Positions 22,231-34,205 of a stretch of DNA of 64,000 nucleotides are shown one piece after another; positions within the stretch are counted from its first letter, which is position 1; each line of letters starts with the position of its first letter. The DNA lies in NCBI GenBank assembly GCA_900642245.1, contig CAAAJI010000038.1, positions 242,287 through 306,286 on the forward strand, in the 5' to 3' direction. A model generated the notes under the pieces. That model searched no databases. It was not told the DNA's origin and saw only the letters and a list, made by a program, of their open reading frames with translations. The DNA is from Fragilaria radians (lineage: Eukaryota > Bacillariophyta > Fragilariophyceae > Fragilariales > Fragilariaceae). A program made the position numbers and the translations under genes.

Positions 22231-24862
22231 ACTTTGCTTAAAAGTAGACCATGTTTAGCCGAGTTAAAATGATCTCAAATTACTTTGATCATGCTGCATG
22301 AACCAATTGATGTTGACCACGGATTCGTGTAATGAAACTTCATGTTTGTTTTCGATTCCCATTTGGGTATGAAGTGTTACAAAGTCTAATTCATTTTATA
22401 TCATATACTTTCTCACTAGAAAGGTCACCCTCTTCAAACAAAGAAATACGCATCCCTTCTATGCCCTAACAAACGAAGTTCGTTCAAAACTTCGATATAG
22501 AATTTTTTGCCTTATTCTTCCGAGATCATGGGAGAGCTTTTGCCTTGTCGTAGTGTTTGGACCAAAAACAGCCATACTAAAAGGTTTAATGGCACGTGTA
22601 AGAATAGAGCTTTTTATGTTGTAAGTCGCAAATGTTCACTAACAATACATCAGTGTGCAGAAACTGAGTTCATTTTCATTTCCGTGTTTACACCGCTTCC
22701 ACTAGTATCTGAGGTAAGGCTAATGATCACAGAACATACGAGTTGAACCTACACATTTCTAGAAACTAAATGATGTCACCAGGTGCTTCTTATACACCCC
22801 AATATCTATTGCGCAACATTTTCTGAACTTACATTTCAAGAGAAAACTAAATACAAGAATTGATATGTTGATACTTTCTTTCCTTTCAAAGATTGAGCCA
22901 CACTTACAGAACATCAAGCTTTCATAATTTAAAGATTCAAATGAAACGTCAAAGATCTTTGTGATAATTGGAAGAGTAAGAGCGATGTATACAAAAGGTC
23001 CATGGTACTCTAGTTCTTTGTTATCACTACAATAATTTACGCAAGATGAATTAGAAATTCATATTATGAGAAGAAATGATACAAATAGTGCAGATATATC
23101 AAGTTTAGGCAACATCAAACTTTTCTTTAGTCCAATTTGAGAGACTCTCAACTTTCAGGGCAACCTTGCACTTTTGGAAATGGAGCCCTTTGTCTTAGCA
23201 GAGGCGAGGGTCTTTATGTTGTCAAGAAAGCTGTTGGCAAAGGAAAAGCAAAATAAGAGCAAAAGGCTTGGGCATTAATATGTAATGTATATCAGATGGA
23301 CGAAGACTTATTTTCAGTTGGGTTAAGGTTTACAGGTTAGTTATCCCTGGGCTTTGGATAACAGTGTTAACAAGTTTTCGAGAAAGATGTTAGCACTTGA
23401 ATTGATGAATTACATTCAAGCAAACATTAGTGTATACACTCAACGCGATGTAAAAACCATAAACTTCTGTTACTTCAGAGTTTTACTCATTTTATCAAAA
23501 GTTAATGTGAAATATATGAAATCGACCCAACCATGTCCTATATGAAACAACGAAGCGCTTTTGGAAAGATTGCCCAATATCAATAGCAAGGTCACTATAT
23601 TCAAAAATATTAGGACAACAAAACACTTGAGATTTTTTAATTGATAACTTGAAGTTGGCAAAAAAGTACTGTATCAAGGAGCTCACATTCCAGAAAAGTA
23701 GTTTACAAAATGTAGACCAATTACTGAAGAATCGTGGGAAATTAAAGTTTTGACCATTGATTGTTGATGATTTTATAGACTCTTGATGGGCATACATTTG
23801 AGCAAAAAGAGTTCGCAATGTCATTTTAAGAGCAGAAAAATTGTTTTGCATCAAAGTTAAGTTCATTTTAAGCATACAATGATGTAGAGAAGGAAATGCT
23901 TGGAGTGCTTTATTGACAGCAAGGCATACAAAGCAAATTTGAATATTGATACCAAAGAACTATTCAGAGAAAATGAAGAGTGGAAGGTAAGTCTCACGCA
24001 CATTGTAAAAGAATCTGGCGTAAAATTTTATCAGAAACAGGATTCTGTGACAACTGCGTAAACTCAATTACTTACATTTCACTCTAGCACTTTAGTGACA
24101 ATGGTTATGTTCAACTATTCCGGCGCATAACTTATTACTCTGCATTGCGATACTTGCACAAAGAGCGATTGAAGTCAGTGAAGAAATCTGATTCAATACT
24201 TTCTTGATTACTTTTCGTAGTGGTGAAATACCATGTTGCAATGTACATGTACACATCTGAAGGCAGGTAAAATCAATAGAACATGCTTATACTAGAGACT
24301 GTCGATTTTGTTTCGTGACTGGTAAAGTTCAGAACGAGTGTGGCTTGCAACGGTAATTTGGATTTACGAGAACCCGAAAATCAAGTTTATGACAGAAAGG
24401 AGGAACATTTGGAAATTGACATCACTACCTTTCCAAGGGGGGAAAATCGTCTCCTACCGTAGTATTAGAAGATGTAAGTCCTACTCCAAGTATTCATTTG
24501 AATTTATAACCTAAATTAGGAATTATTCGCCGGGAATGACAGACGCAACTCGGTGACGCATATTGTCATGATTTGCTGACTCCGAAACCGATTGTAATCA
24601 ACGAGTATGTCCACAAGAATTTTTCACAAACGGATCAATTTATCCACTCCATTTGTTGTTCACCACACACCGTCGTGCTTGGGTAATACAGGTAACATTG
24701 CTGCGCTCTACAATCAGTAAAGGAAAAATAACTTTCTAAGTGATGATATCGAGACGAGAGGCGCTCCCAGCCCCGGCGAAAAATCAGAAGGAAACTGTAT
24801 TTCATACATGCTATCCGTTAGATGATCAAAAGATGGCCAAGATAAAACTGAGCTGTAAAACA
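22231..24862. other. Gene-free stretch
   Basis: About 2.6 kb, AT-rich. ORFs at 22507-22746 and on the minus strand at 23495-23875 have no recognisable content and look like chance. The right end should contain the promoter of the following gene. Confidence 0.45.
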
Positions 24863-26753
24863 ATGTCTGCTCAAACTATATTGTAAGTCTACACATACAT
24901 TCAGCGACTTGCTTGAGATATTTTTTGTGCAATCGAATTGTTTGTGTTGTTCCACTTATAGCACGCGCTAATGTTGCCATCCATCCATTCAATTTTAATT
25001 CAAAAACTTAAAACTTAGAAGGCATAACCAGGCAGCAGAGGACAAACTCGTGACTTCTGTTGAAGCTATTTCAAGTGCAGCCGATGAGGAAATCAGTGTC
25101 TCGCTAGAACTTCAGAAGCAGAAAGATCTTGGAAGACTTGTTTATATGTCACTTGTCTTAAGTGTTCTCTTAACTCTGTCGAATTCAATGATGAACTTGA
25201 TTGAGGTACAAATGAGTCGAATTGATTCGCAAGATCTTTATGACTCTTTAAGTTCCGAAGTATTATCTCCCCCAATCCAATATACGAAAAATCAACATTC
25301 GGAACGCCCAAGTATGGCGCTGGGAAGTGCAGCTATATCATCGGTGACTGAAGTACTAAGCCCAATTCTTCCGTTTACAGGTGGTCTGGACTTACGCCGT
25401 GAAGAGAACTGGGATATATCTGAGGGTTGGGCCGGTACTACTTATAAAATGATCGATAGTGTATTGCAAGCGTTCGGATTGGAAACTTTTGCTGTGAAGC
25501 GTCCTGAAGAATCACCAGAAATAAACTCATTTTCATCAACGAATCAATCTAAGGATAAAGAGAGGAAGATTAACCATGAAGCAATTCTGTCTGCAACCTC
25601 TCCTTTTGTTCCCCTGCGTCTTATAACCAATATGTCGTTAAGAGACCTTACAAGCATTTTTAAGTATGGAATCGACAACACAAGAATCGATTTTAAAGAG
25701 GAGCTGTTTCTAGATAGCGTCAGTCCAGATGTTGTTGCTGTGGTGAGAAAACTCAAACAAGCAATTTCTAAATCCAGAGGTAGTAATGTTGAGTCTCCAA
25801 TCACACTTCCACTATCAAGTAAGCTGCCAAATCTACCAGGTCAAAATATTGATGCTCTATCTTTCTGTGGAATCATGAGAGTTTTTGCTGAATGGCGCGT
25901 TCTTCGTCAGGTACCTGAAGGATATAAAGGTTATGCCGTAGGTATGACTCTTGGACAAAAGGATATAATCCAAAATGTCGCAAAAATTGAAAAGGCTGTG
26001 CATGAATGGATTGAAGCAAGAAGGGAATCTCTGACAAGTCTAAATGAAGATATCAAAAGCCACACCTATTTCTCTCGTCGAAAAGCTGGACAAAGAGCTA
26101 ATAAACTCAGAAGTCCCACGTTAAGAGAACTATTGGAGTACGAAATTGATATCAATGTTCATGATAACTCCCGTCTTCCCCGTCTTAAGGATAAAACAGC
26201 TGCCATGGGGCTGCTATGGGTTCGACGTCAATTACAATACCAAACAGCCTTGTTTGAGAATGTTCTGCATATACCTCGTAAATTTCCGAACTCATTTTCT
26301 GCGGTCTCTTCTGCATACACTGATGTTTACGGAAAATATCATGGTTGGGCAGTTCAAAAAATTTTTGGCTATTCATTTCAAGCGGCCCCTGAAGTTGATG
26401 TCATTTTTCAGTTCATGAATCCTGGTAATCTTGAAGGAAAGAATTCTGATATACTCCAAACGGAAAATCAAGCCGCACATCGGGATTGCATTACCAATGT
26501 CGATACGTTGAATCCTTTACAATGGGCTAGAAAGCGACTGGCACATAGTTTTGGTTCTTTCTTAGCTCTCATCAAGAGAAAGGAAAGAAGCCAAGAAGTT
26601 GTATGCCCTTCTGCAAATGGAAATGCAAGTCATGAGGTGACTCGACAAGCTCATCAACATATTTCTCTCTACTTGGATACAGTCAATCCGCTATTGACCG
26701 ACCTCGAGTTACTCTTCACGGACTTAAATATGGACGATCCTACAAAAGTGTAA
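24863..26753 (+). CDS. Glycolipid transfer protein (GLTP) domain protein with N-terminal membrane segment
   Basis: Two exons: 24863-24882 (MSAQTI plus two bases) and 25019-26753, joined over a 136-nt intron (GTAAGT...CTTAG). This replaces a GTG-started ORF and gives 584 residues. A hydrophobic segment lies at about 46-69 (LVYMSLVLSVLLTLSNSMMNLI). The C-terminal part carries the GLTP fold's binding residues: D322-N326-K329 in KDIIQNVAK (head-group site), W407 in LLWVRRQL and H448 in KYHGW, followed by QKIFGYSFQAAP. GLTP proteins move sphingolipids or related lipids between membranes; a domain tethered to a membrane would act at a contact site or as a sensor. The spacing from Asp to Trp (85) is larger than in human GLTP (48), which indicates an insertion. 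The roughly 200-residue linker between the membrane segment and the domain is unrecognised. Confidence 0.88.
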
Positions 26754-29052
26754 ATTAACTATATATGAATTAGTATTGAAAACGAATATTCAAAATTTTC
26801 TTCTGTGTTTCTTTTTCGGAAGCCATCTTAATTATATGATCGTCTTCTGAATCCCAACTTTAGATTTGTGTCAAGTGGCCGAAAAATTGAAATGATGAAT
26901 ATTTCGAAATGTTGACGTAGAACTATAATTGGCATAGTTCCGTTCAATCTCTCTCTTCCAAGATGATTTTTCCCATCCACGCTATTGAGGGTGCAAGTTA
27001 AATATGAGATGAAACCAAATTGATAACCCTTAAAATGATATTGAATGTAAAAGAACAGCATGATAATAAATCAAGACTCCTATCTTGTAACAAGAGTAGT
27101 AGAGTTATGGACAGAACTCGAAACTTTTCGCTATCAAACTAAGAATGACTTGCATGTTACATTTGGAAACGGTTTATTATCTTTCAGCTCAGATTAAGGA
27201 AAATCCATGCAGAAAGAACAGCTGATGTTTATGAAACTGTCATCTAAGGATGACAATGACATTATTGAATTAAAAGGGTCGAAGTAAAGGTGTTGGCAAT
27301 TCAGCGGGGTAAATTAAGAAGAAAATGACACTTCAAAGAGAAAGGGCATCGGAACAAAACAAAAACAAATTTGATAGCAATGGAGAAAGCCAAAGTACAG
27401 GGCACCGGGTAGAAATGGTCCAGAAAGGGATGCCATTTCTAGTTGTTATTGTGAAAATCATTTGAAAATTCATTAAGCGTTAAATTATGGAGTCTGGAAG
27501 TGATCTAGAGATCGTACAGGGGTAGGGCAAAGCGTGCAAGGAAATAAACAAATCCCAGAAAGTTACCTATTGATACTGAAACAAGTATATCTCTCAAAAA
27601 TTGAAGGCTTTGTTAAGATATTCAGGCTTACGACATGTTGGATTGGGTTTCCAATTGAGACTGATATGAAATAGGATGACTAACTCTTAAGGGTCAAAAC
27701 TCTAGGATGTAGTGCCAAAATATATCGTAAACTATTCAAATCTAAATCCTGATTTCTCGCTTAATTTTTCATTCCGATTCTCTCGTCCCGTCAGTTTTCT
27801 CACTGCTTCTCTCCGCTTACTCGGATATTTTCTCTTTCGTAAGTTTTATATTGATGTGTGTTTCTCGCCTTTTTTCATGAAAATATATCAATGCGATCTC
27901 CCTCAAAATGATTGAATCATCAAACAAAGACTTAGAGTTACACGTCTAAGATACATCATATAAAAGAGTTGCTTGAACTAGAAGTAGCTTATCATCACGA
28001 CCACAATTGCTTTCCATAATCCTAGGCACTGGAAAACTGATTGAAAGAAGTTCAAAACAGAGATTCAGCAGAACAAGTTGCATTTGAGTATGAATGTATT
28101 CAACAAAAATGAAAGTAAATGACACACATGACATGATGGCCAAAAAGTAGAAACAACAAGCCATAACTCTATGGAAATCGTACAGAGTTACTCCGGGTAG
28201 TGGACTGCCGCAAGAAAAAAGAAAGGATGCACGAGATATCAATTACCAAGGCAATTGCAAAAGGAATGAGCGCGTTCACAGATTAGATCTTAGACTCTTT
28301 CATTCTTAGAGAACAAACCCCTAAATTAAATCTTTATATAGATCATTATAACTACGCATGGCTTGAAGGGCAAATATTAGAATATTTAGATTCTACTACT
28401 ATTTACTATGCACTAATGGTACAGGATGTCTCCTTCTACCAGTACGCGCACACATCTCTTAGTTTAATATTTTGGTATTAAACTGATATTGTTTACAACC
28501 TATTGTGTTTGGGATTAGCTTTTTGATCCTTCAGTCAAGGCAGGTCAGAGCTAATGATTTCTTCAGCATTCTAAAGAATATATAAACAATTACATGTATA
28601 TAGAAACGATATCAGAGAGCAAAGTTCAAAAAGGTATTCTGAAATCAAGTGCTTTGTGATAGAAGGACTTGCAAACAGAAACGGTAATTGAACAAAGTTA
28701 AATGCTTCACGCATCAAATACATAATTAACTTCCATTTTTTTAACTTGTAAATTGATACTTACACTATTTTCACTTTCAAACAGAGTAACTTTAACACAA
28801 GTACCTTTCATTAACTTGTAAATTGAAACTTAAATGATTTCGCTTGACGTTGACCCCCATAATTCTATTCTCACCTTCCAAATTCGATGGTCAATTTTGT
28901 AAAAAGCAGTCAAGCAGTTAATTCGTTACTCGTATTGTTTGTATGGGAAAAATCCAATTCCGAGATAAGTTCAAATATTCAAAATTAATTTAGTATTTCT
29001 ATTTCAGTCCGTGTCACGGAGTAGTAACATATGGTATCGATATCATTGCGCC
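26754..29052. other. Gene-free stretch
   Basis: About 2.3 kb. No credible ORF. A block TTAACTTGTAAATTGA occurs twice (near 28741 and 28813). A pyrimidine tract ending TTTCTATTTCAG/T at 29007 could be an acceptor of a 5' UTR intron for the next gene. Confidence 0.4.
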
Positions 29053-30300
29053 ATGGATTCGACCGATTTCAGTGATTTATGGTTGCAAAGTATTTCCGGG
29101 GCTGTTGAGTGTATTCAAAGAGATAACGAGTTTGATGGAATCGAACTGTTATTGAATGCATCTCTTGCATACCTATCGACATTAGAAAATGCTTTAGTAC
29201 AATACCAGGAATCATGGGATTTTCCTCCTCCCATTCCTCCTCCTTCCTGGGAACAAAAAAGTCCCCCCCAAGATCACTCCAACGACAAGGGCATGATCGT
29301 TCCTTCATCTAATCATGTTTCTGCTTTGAGAGGAAATCGCTACGCAAGTATCATTTACAGTGACGAGAGCTCTAGTGACGAAGAGGAACAATGTGACGAT
29401 GGCGGCGATGTACTGATTGTAAATAAAGCGCATTCGCCAGCCACAGCTGCTATGAATATGCGAAGGCTTGTAATCCGAATCATTACAGCTCAGAGTGAGA
29501 TATTAGCCAAACTTGGGAACGTCAGTCGTAATCCAAAGCAAAAATTGCTGGAGGCAGCAGATTTTTATCTTGTCAGTCTACAACGTATTCGTGTAGCTCT
29601 GTCTTTCGCTGATATGGAAATAGCAAGACTCTTCGAGATTAAAAATCGAAATTATCGTGATCTCGTTGGAGACGCTTCGATTGTAGGAGTTGCTATCGGA
29701 TCCTTGGCAAGTCAATATGATGATTTTAAAAAGGCTCTATTGGTTCAGCAACAACGTTTGCTACGACGATTGGAGCCACTGTGGTCTTCCCGAGATGAAG
29801 TAAAGAGTAAATGGGGAGAAAATTGGACGAAAAATCCTTTTCCGAAAAACAACTTTGCGAGCTTGAGGGCGCAAGACGAAGAAAAATATCGGGAGGTTCA
29901 AGCAGTACTTGCAAAGCTGGCAACGATGAATATAGAGGAAGCTAAGGAAGAATCCAAAAAAATGATGTCTCGCCTAGATTCAAGGAAGAAGAATGGCAGG
30001 AAAAATGTTGCCAATCGCTTGAATGGAGAGCGTCCCTTGGATGTTTGTGGCCGTGTTTCCCGAGAATTATATCCCGATCCAACTGAATTTGGGTGGTGCT
30101 TTACTGGAAGTCACAAGTATATCGAATACTTTGAAAGAGGCGAATTCCGCATAGACTGGTATTTTACGCGAGCAGCCATAAAAGTTGTCTCGACAAACCA
30201 AGAAAATCGAATGAAGAAGCGCTTCTTACCAGGACTGACATCCGAGGCATACATTCAATTGTTACTTAACCCGGTAACGTATGTTTATATCAAGGCTTAG
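29053..30300 (+). CDS. Unknown protein with central helical domain and C-terminal DPTEFGWCFTGS motif
   Basis: Start chosen at the ATG at 29053 (MDSTDFSDLWLQ); the open frame extends upstream only from GTG, and a possible acceptor at 29007 suggests a 5' UTR intron. 415 residues. N-terminal helical part of about 60 residues, a Pro-rich stretch (PPPIPPPSW), an acidic Ser cluster (DESSSDEEEQCDDG), a long helical region rich in Arg/Lys (NMRRLVIRIITAQSEILAK to DEVKSKWGENW), a charged linker and a C-terminal block with YPDPTEFGWCFTGS, YFERGEFRIDWYFT. A similar 'DPTxFGWxFTGS...DWYYT' block is, to my recollection, common in diatom proteins with no assigned function. No membrane segment or signal. Function unknown. 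Confidence 0.75.
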   Translation: MDSTDFSDLWLQSISGAVECIQRDNEFDGIELLLNASLAYLSTLENALVQYQESWDFPPPIPPPSWEQKSPPQDHSNDKGMIVPSSNHVSALRGNRYASIIYSDESSSDEEEQCDDGGDVLIVNKAHSPATAAMNMRRLVIRIITAQSEILAKLGNVSRNPKQKLLEAADFYLVSLQRIRVALSFADMEIARLFEIKNRNYRDLVGDASIVGVAIGSLASQYDDFKKALLVQQQRLLRRLEPLWSSRDEVKSKWGENWTKNPFPKNNFASLRAQDEEKYREVQAVLAKLATMNIEEAKEESKKMMSRLDSRKKNGRKNVANRLNGERPLDVCGRVSRELYPDPTEFGWCFTGSHKYIEYFERGEFRIDWYFTRAAIKVVSTNQENRMKKRFLPGLTSEAYIQLLLNPVTYVYIKA

Positions 30301-30490
30301 TCCGTGTTGGATCATTCAAGGTTTAAAAGATTTAGTTACTCCAAAATGTTACGTCAGAAAATAATTAAAATCTTTAGATGCTCTAAAACGTACAAGCCCT
30401 TATATCAGCATAATACTTAATATTTAGCTATTCAATTGTGATGTATCGTGAACAATGACAACCTAGAAGCACTCTAATTTACAAGACCTG

Positions 30491-30660
30491 ACATCATCAA
30501 CATGCTCTTTACCTTCTGCTTCTAGATCTCTAGTTTTCCCTTATGAACATCATCGACATACGATTTAATGTTTGCTTTGTAGATATCTAGTTTTGTCTCT
30601 AGGAACATCATCAACATTCGATTAATTTCTGCTTTGTAGATATCTAGTTTTTTTCTTTGT
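30491..30660. repeat. Three imperfect tandem copies of a 56-59 bp unit at the end of the PPR-like gene
   Basis: Landmark ACATCATC(A/G)ACAT recurs at about 30491, 30547 and 30606, each followed by TCT...GTAGATATCTAG or a close variant. The rightmost copy overlaps the last codons and stop (30622-30624) of the minus-strand PPR-like gene. Confidence 0.75.
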
Positions 30661-33600
30661 GACGCCGGCTGATCTTTTCTGACGGTCTCGTTTTGTCCAT
30701 AATAATCTGTTGTTGGATGCTTTGAGATGAGATGAATGATTTCGAGAGTCGGGTTTGATACCAGCCTCCATCTGTAGGTTCATATGCATCTGCGAGTCAA
30801 ACTCTAGATAACCCTTTTTCATAATTTTCATTAAAAAGTGATCCGAAAGAGAGTTTCTAATGTTCATGCTTTTTACAACTTTCAGAACGGAGAAAATCTT
30901 CAGCAAAGTCGCTTGCAATCGTTTCATATCAGAATTAACTTGAGAAGCATCTAAGATAATATCCAATACAAGCTCTAACACCCTTGCCTGATCACCAAGA
31001 AGATGATCACTTTCTGCTTTTGCTAAGGAGTCGACAACAGCGGCACAAAAGTCCATGTTAGAGGCTGCAAACTCCTTCGAGTTACCCAAGTATGAAAATC
31101 CATCAGTGTAATGAAGTTGGAAATCATCATGTGTAAATTCCCTTGTCGAAGCACTCGCTTATACTCTTGAATTCGCCTAAGCGTAGCTTCGACAGTTGGC
31201 AGATTGCCAAGAATGGAAAATTCGGTGGCATAATTTACTAGATTTGGTCTGTTGCATCCACTCTCGATCTGATTTGACCAGTGTATAAAGGAATTGAAAA
31301 CACATGACGCACCTTGAAGTAAGTGTCGAAGTTGCATTTCACTCATGAATGATGACAAGCTTGGGAACCTTGTTTCTTCTAAGGAAAAAACATAGTCATC
31401 TTGATCTTCTTCGGGAACGCAATGCTGATAAAGGGAAAATAATAAAGAATGATAATCTTCAATTATTTGTATCATCATCGCGATAGCTTCTTTGGCATCA
31501 TTCACTTTTCCGTTTTTGAGGCTATGCTGACCCAGGGTTCCAAGGCAAGAAATGACATCACAAAATACGGAAGCTTCAACAAATACCTGAGGTTTTGTTG
31601 AATCGGAGCAATGATTCAAAACTTGTTCACAAAGAAGCGTAAGCTCTTTAGCTGCCTCATTTGAGGATGCTTTTAGAGCATCGATTGTATTGCTTTCCTT
31701 TGAAATCAAAGCTGCTTCTTTTTTCCTTGCAAGGATTCGCAAAGATGCGAGTCGACCATCAGGGACAAAATCAAATCTATTTTCCACTTGTTTCATCCAC
31801 TGATAAAGCTTTGAATTGTTGGTTCCCACTTCAGCTAGAGATGCAAAAATAGGGAAAAAAGTTTTCAAGGATGGAGTTATCCCGTGAGAATCTTGCTCAA
31901 GCAAAGCTACAGCCCATGTTTCTGCTCGTTCCAAACCTTCAAGCGTTCCAGTTCTCAGCCAACCCTGGATGACAGCTTCATAACAGCCAATGTCGACATG
32001 TATGTCTGGATCCGATTCCATTCCTATAACCCAATCCTCGATGTTCTTCGCCACTGTCGTTTTTCTCACAGCAGAAGGCGCAAATCCATTTCGAAAAATT
32101 ACTGAATAGTCATCCCATGGAATGAGTTTAGATCCCACTTTCTTACCACTCCAACGAAGCGGAACAGAGTATGCATCGGCATTACATAAATTAATTGATT
32201 TCATTGTATCAATGATTTCAAGAACAAATTTCTTATCGAAGTCTACTAAGGCACATGAAAGCAACACGGTATGAAAAGTATCATAGTTAGCCTGGATATC
32301 ATTAGATTCCATTAGGCGCACTAATTCTCTGCATTTCTCTGTTTCGCCGCATTGTGCCCACAACATAATCACAGTGTTAAAAGTCTCAAGTGTCGGTTTC
32401 TGCAAGTAATATCCTTCATAGGGCTTGTTTGTTATCATGCAGTTCAACAATTCTTCTGCTGAATAGGCCATTTTCTCCGGAGACCCTGAAAAACATTGCA
32501 TAAAGGCCCGAATAACTCCAGGATCGGGCTTGTTGTCGTTTGGAAGGGACTGCAATACTTTTAAGGCAAGTGAGTATACATCGTCGTTATTTTCGATTTG
32601 ATTGGCTTTGGCCAGCGTTGCAAGAACAGCTTTCACAACTGCGTTGTTGTCTAGATTGAAAGATCTTTGAAATGTCTTAAAATAGAAAACAGATTTTTTC
32701 TCAACCTCTGCTTTAAACATCGTTACCCACCAAGATTCAGCCTCTTTCATTAACTTTTGCTTGTGCCAAGAAGGATCTGACATTATTGTCAAACCAACTT
32801 CTCGCATTGTTGAATGTGAAAGGTGGACGCCACTCATCCATGCATCCATAACTCTTTCCAATGTATTCCTAGAAACCATTTGTGGAGCAGTTTGCGGTAT
32901 TAACACATCAACTTCTGGCAACTCATTCGGAACTACAGAAGAATCTTCTGTTAAAACTGTCAGCCCAATATCGGATGGTTCATCATTGTCTTCTCCTTGA
33001 CTTTCTTCTGCCTCTGATTGTACGGATGCAGCATCACATGACGATGGATCATCATGACAGAACCTATGCAGATCTGTTTTCGCTAACGATCGAAAGTTTA
33101 TATCATCCAGAGCTCTGCCTGCCGCTGCATGAATCGCCCACTTAAGCCTTCTATAGTATGGAACGTTGTTTACGTAGAGTATGGTTCCATACTTGTTTTC
33201 ATCCCTCAATGAGCCACTATGATATCTCTTTTCTGATAGTGGACATACAAAACTTGAAGTCCACCAAACAGAAGATCTTCCATTGTCATCATACTCATTG
33301 TGAAGTATTGAATCAAAGTTGTATTTGTTGCTTGGTATATGCATCATGGCATAGTAAGAATCAAGAATATGCTTTGGTGGTACGTTTGGATCAAACGAAA
33401 AAATTGGATGGTCATCGTTTTTACTTTCAGGCTTCAACGCTGTGGAGTATTGGATTTTCTTCTCCTCCTCTTTCGTATCTATATTTTCAAAACGTGAAGT
33501 TTCTACAATCCCAGTTTGGGCTGTCAAAGTTTCGGCTGTCACAGTGTCCGCTATAACCGCTTCCACTTTCAAACTTTCCGCTGTCAAAGTTTCCTCCGTC

Positions 33601-34205
33601 AAAGCTTCAGCTGTCAAAGTTTCCTCGGCCAAAGCTTCAGCTGTCAGGGTTTCCGCTGTCAAAGATTCAGACATAGAAATGCCAGAGTTGTCTTGCGAAA
33701 AGGTATTTGTTGTGAGTTCCTCGTTTTGGACATTTTGAATATTATTATAACTCTGATCTATCGACGAGTTTTCAATAGCGTCCAACCTTCGAGCAGCCGC
33801 TGCTTGAATTGCTTGTTCCAAGCGTTGATAGAATACTTTATCATTTACTAGTAGTATAGAATTTATATCTGAGCTGGTCTCTCCATTAGATTCGATTACA
33901 GAGTGGTCGTTCAATGCCCCAGCTTCATAAACTTGTTTTGTCACTGGGCAAATAAAGCGTGCAGTGAACCAGACGACTCCGTCCTGAAAGTGATCTTCCA
34001 CTTCAAAGGCGGATTCTATGATCACATTTTTCCCATGGTAGTCCCTATACCAATCTTTAAGTTGCGTATGAGAGGAAGCTGTGTCGGAGTTGTTGCCAAT
34101 ACGAGAAGTATCCCCTGAGGAGAAAGATCTCGTTAATTTCATGTGATGATCCCATATTCTTCTGATTGCAAACTGAGGTTTTCGATGCAAAAGAAGAGAA
34201 AACAT
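30622..34205 (-). CDS. Organelle-targeted PPR-like protein with a duplicated novel domain, frame broken near 31140
   Basis: Starts at ATG 34205. The N-terminus (LLLHRKPQFAIRRIWDHHMKLTRSFSS) is Arg-rich with no acidic residue in the first 18, typical of a mitochondrial (or plastid) presequence. Two copies of an unnamed domain follow (about 60-148 and 283-372): each has (T/S)xxFxCP...Y.(S/A)G.L, then IL.VN.V(F/P)Y.RL..AI.AAA.R.LD. Residues about 181-235 are a minisatellite (TAE(T/A)L repeats). From about 440 on the protein is alpha-solenoid, with a clear PPR-like unit (ETFNTVIMLWAQCGETEKCRELVRLMES, 607-634), so RNA binding in an organelle is likely. The frame shifts at a G-run (C31140-31142 on the plus strand): beyond it the tail DFCAAVVDSLAKAESDHLL...LLKIFSVLKVVKSM has coding character, whereas the uninterrupted frame ends in an unlikely tail at 31023. 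Full length would be about 1194 residues. Confidence 0.8.
33501..33665 (-). repeat. 15-bp coding minisatellite inside the PPR-like gene
   Basis: Eleven or so 15-nt units (plus-strand spelling about TCAGCTGTCAAAGTT) encode the TAE(T/A/S)L repeats at residues 181-235 of the PPR-like protein. Units differ by one or two bases. The run keeps the reading frame because the period is a multiple of three. Confidence 0.9.

Noticed and set aside
33442..33851. Two plus-strand ORFs with Ser/Lys/Val repeats
   Set aside because: Antisense of the 15-bp minisatellite in the PPR-like gene.
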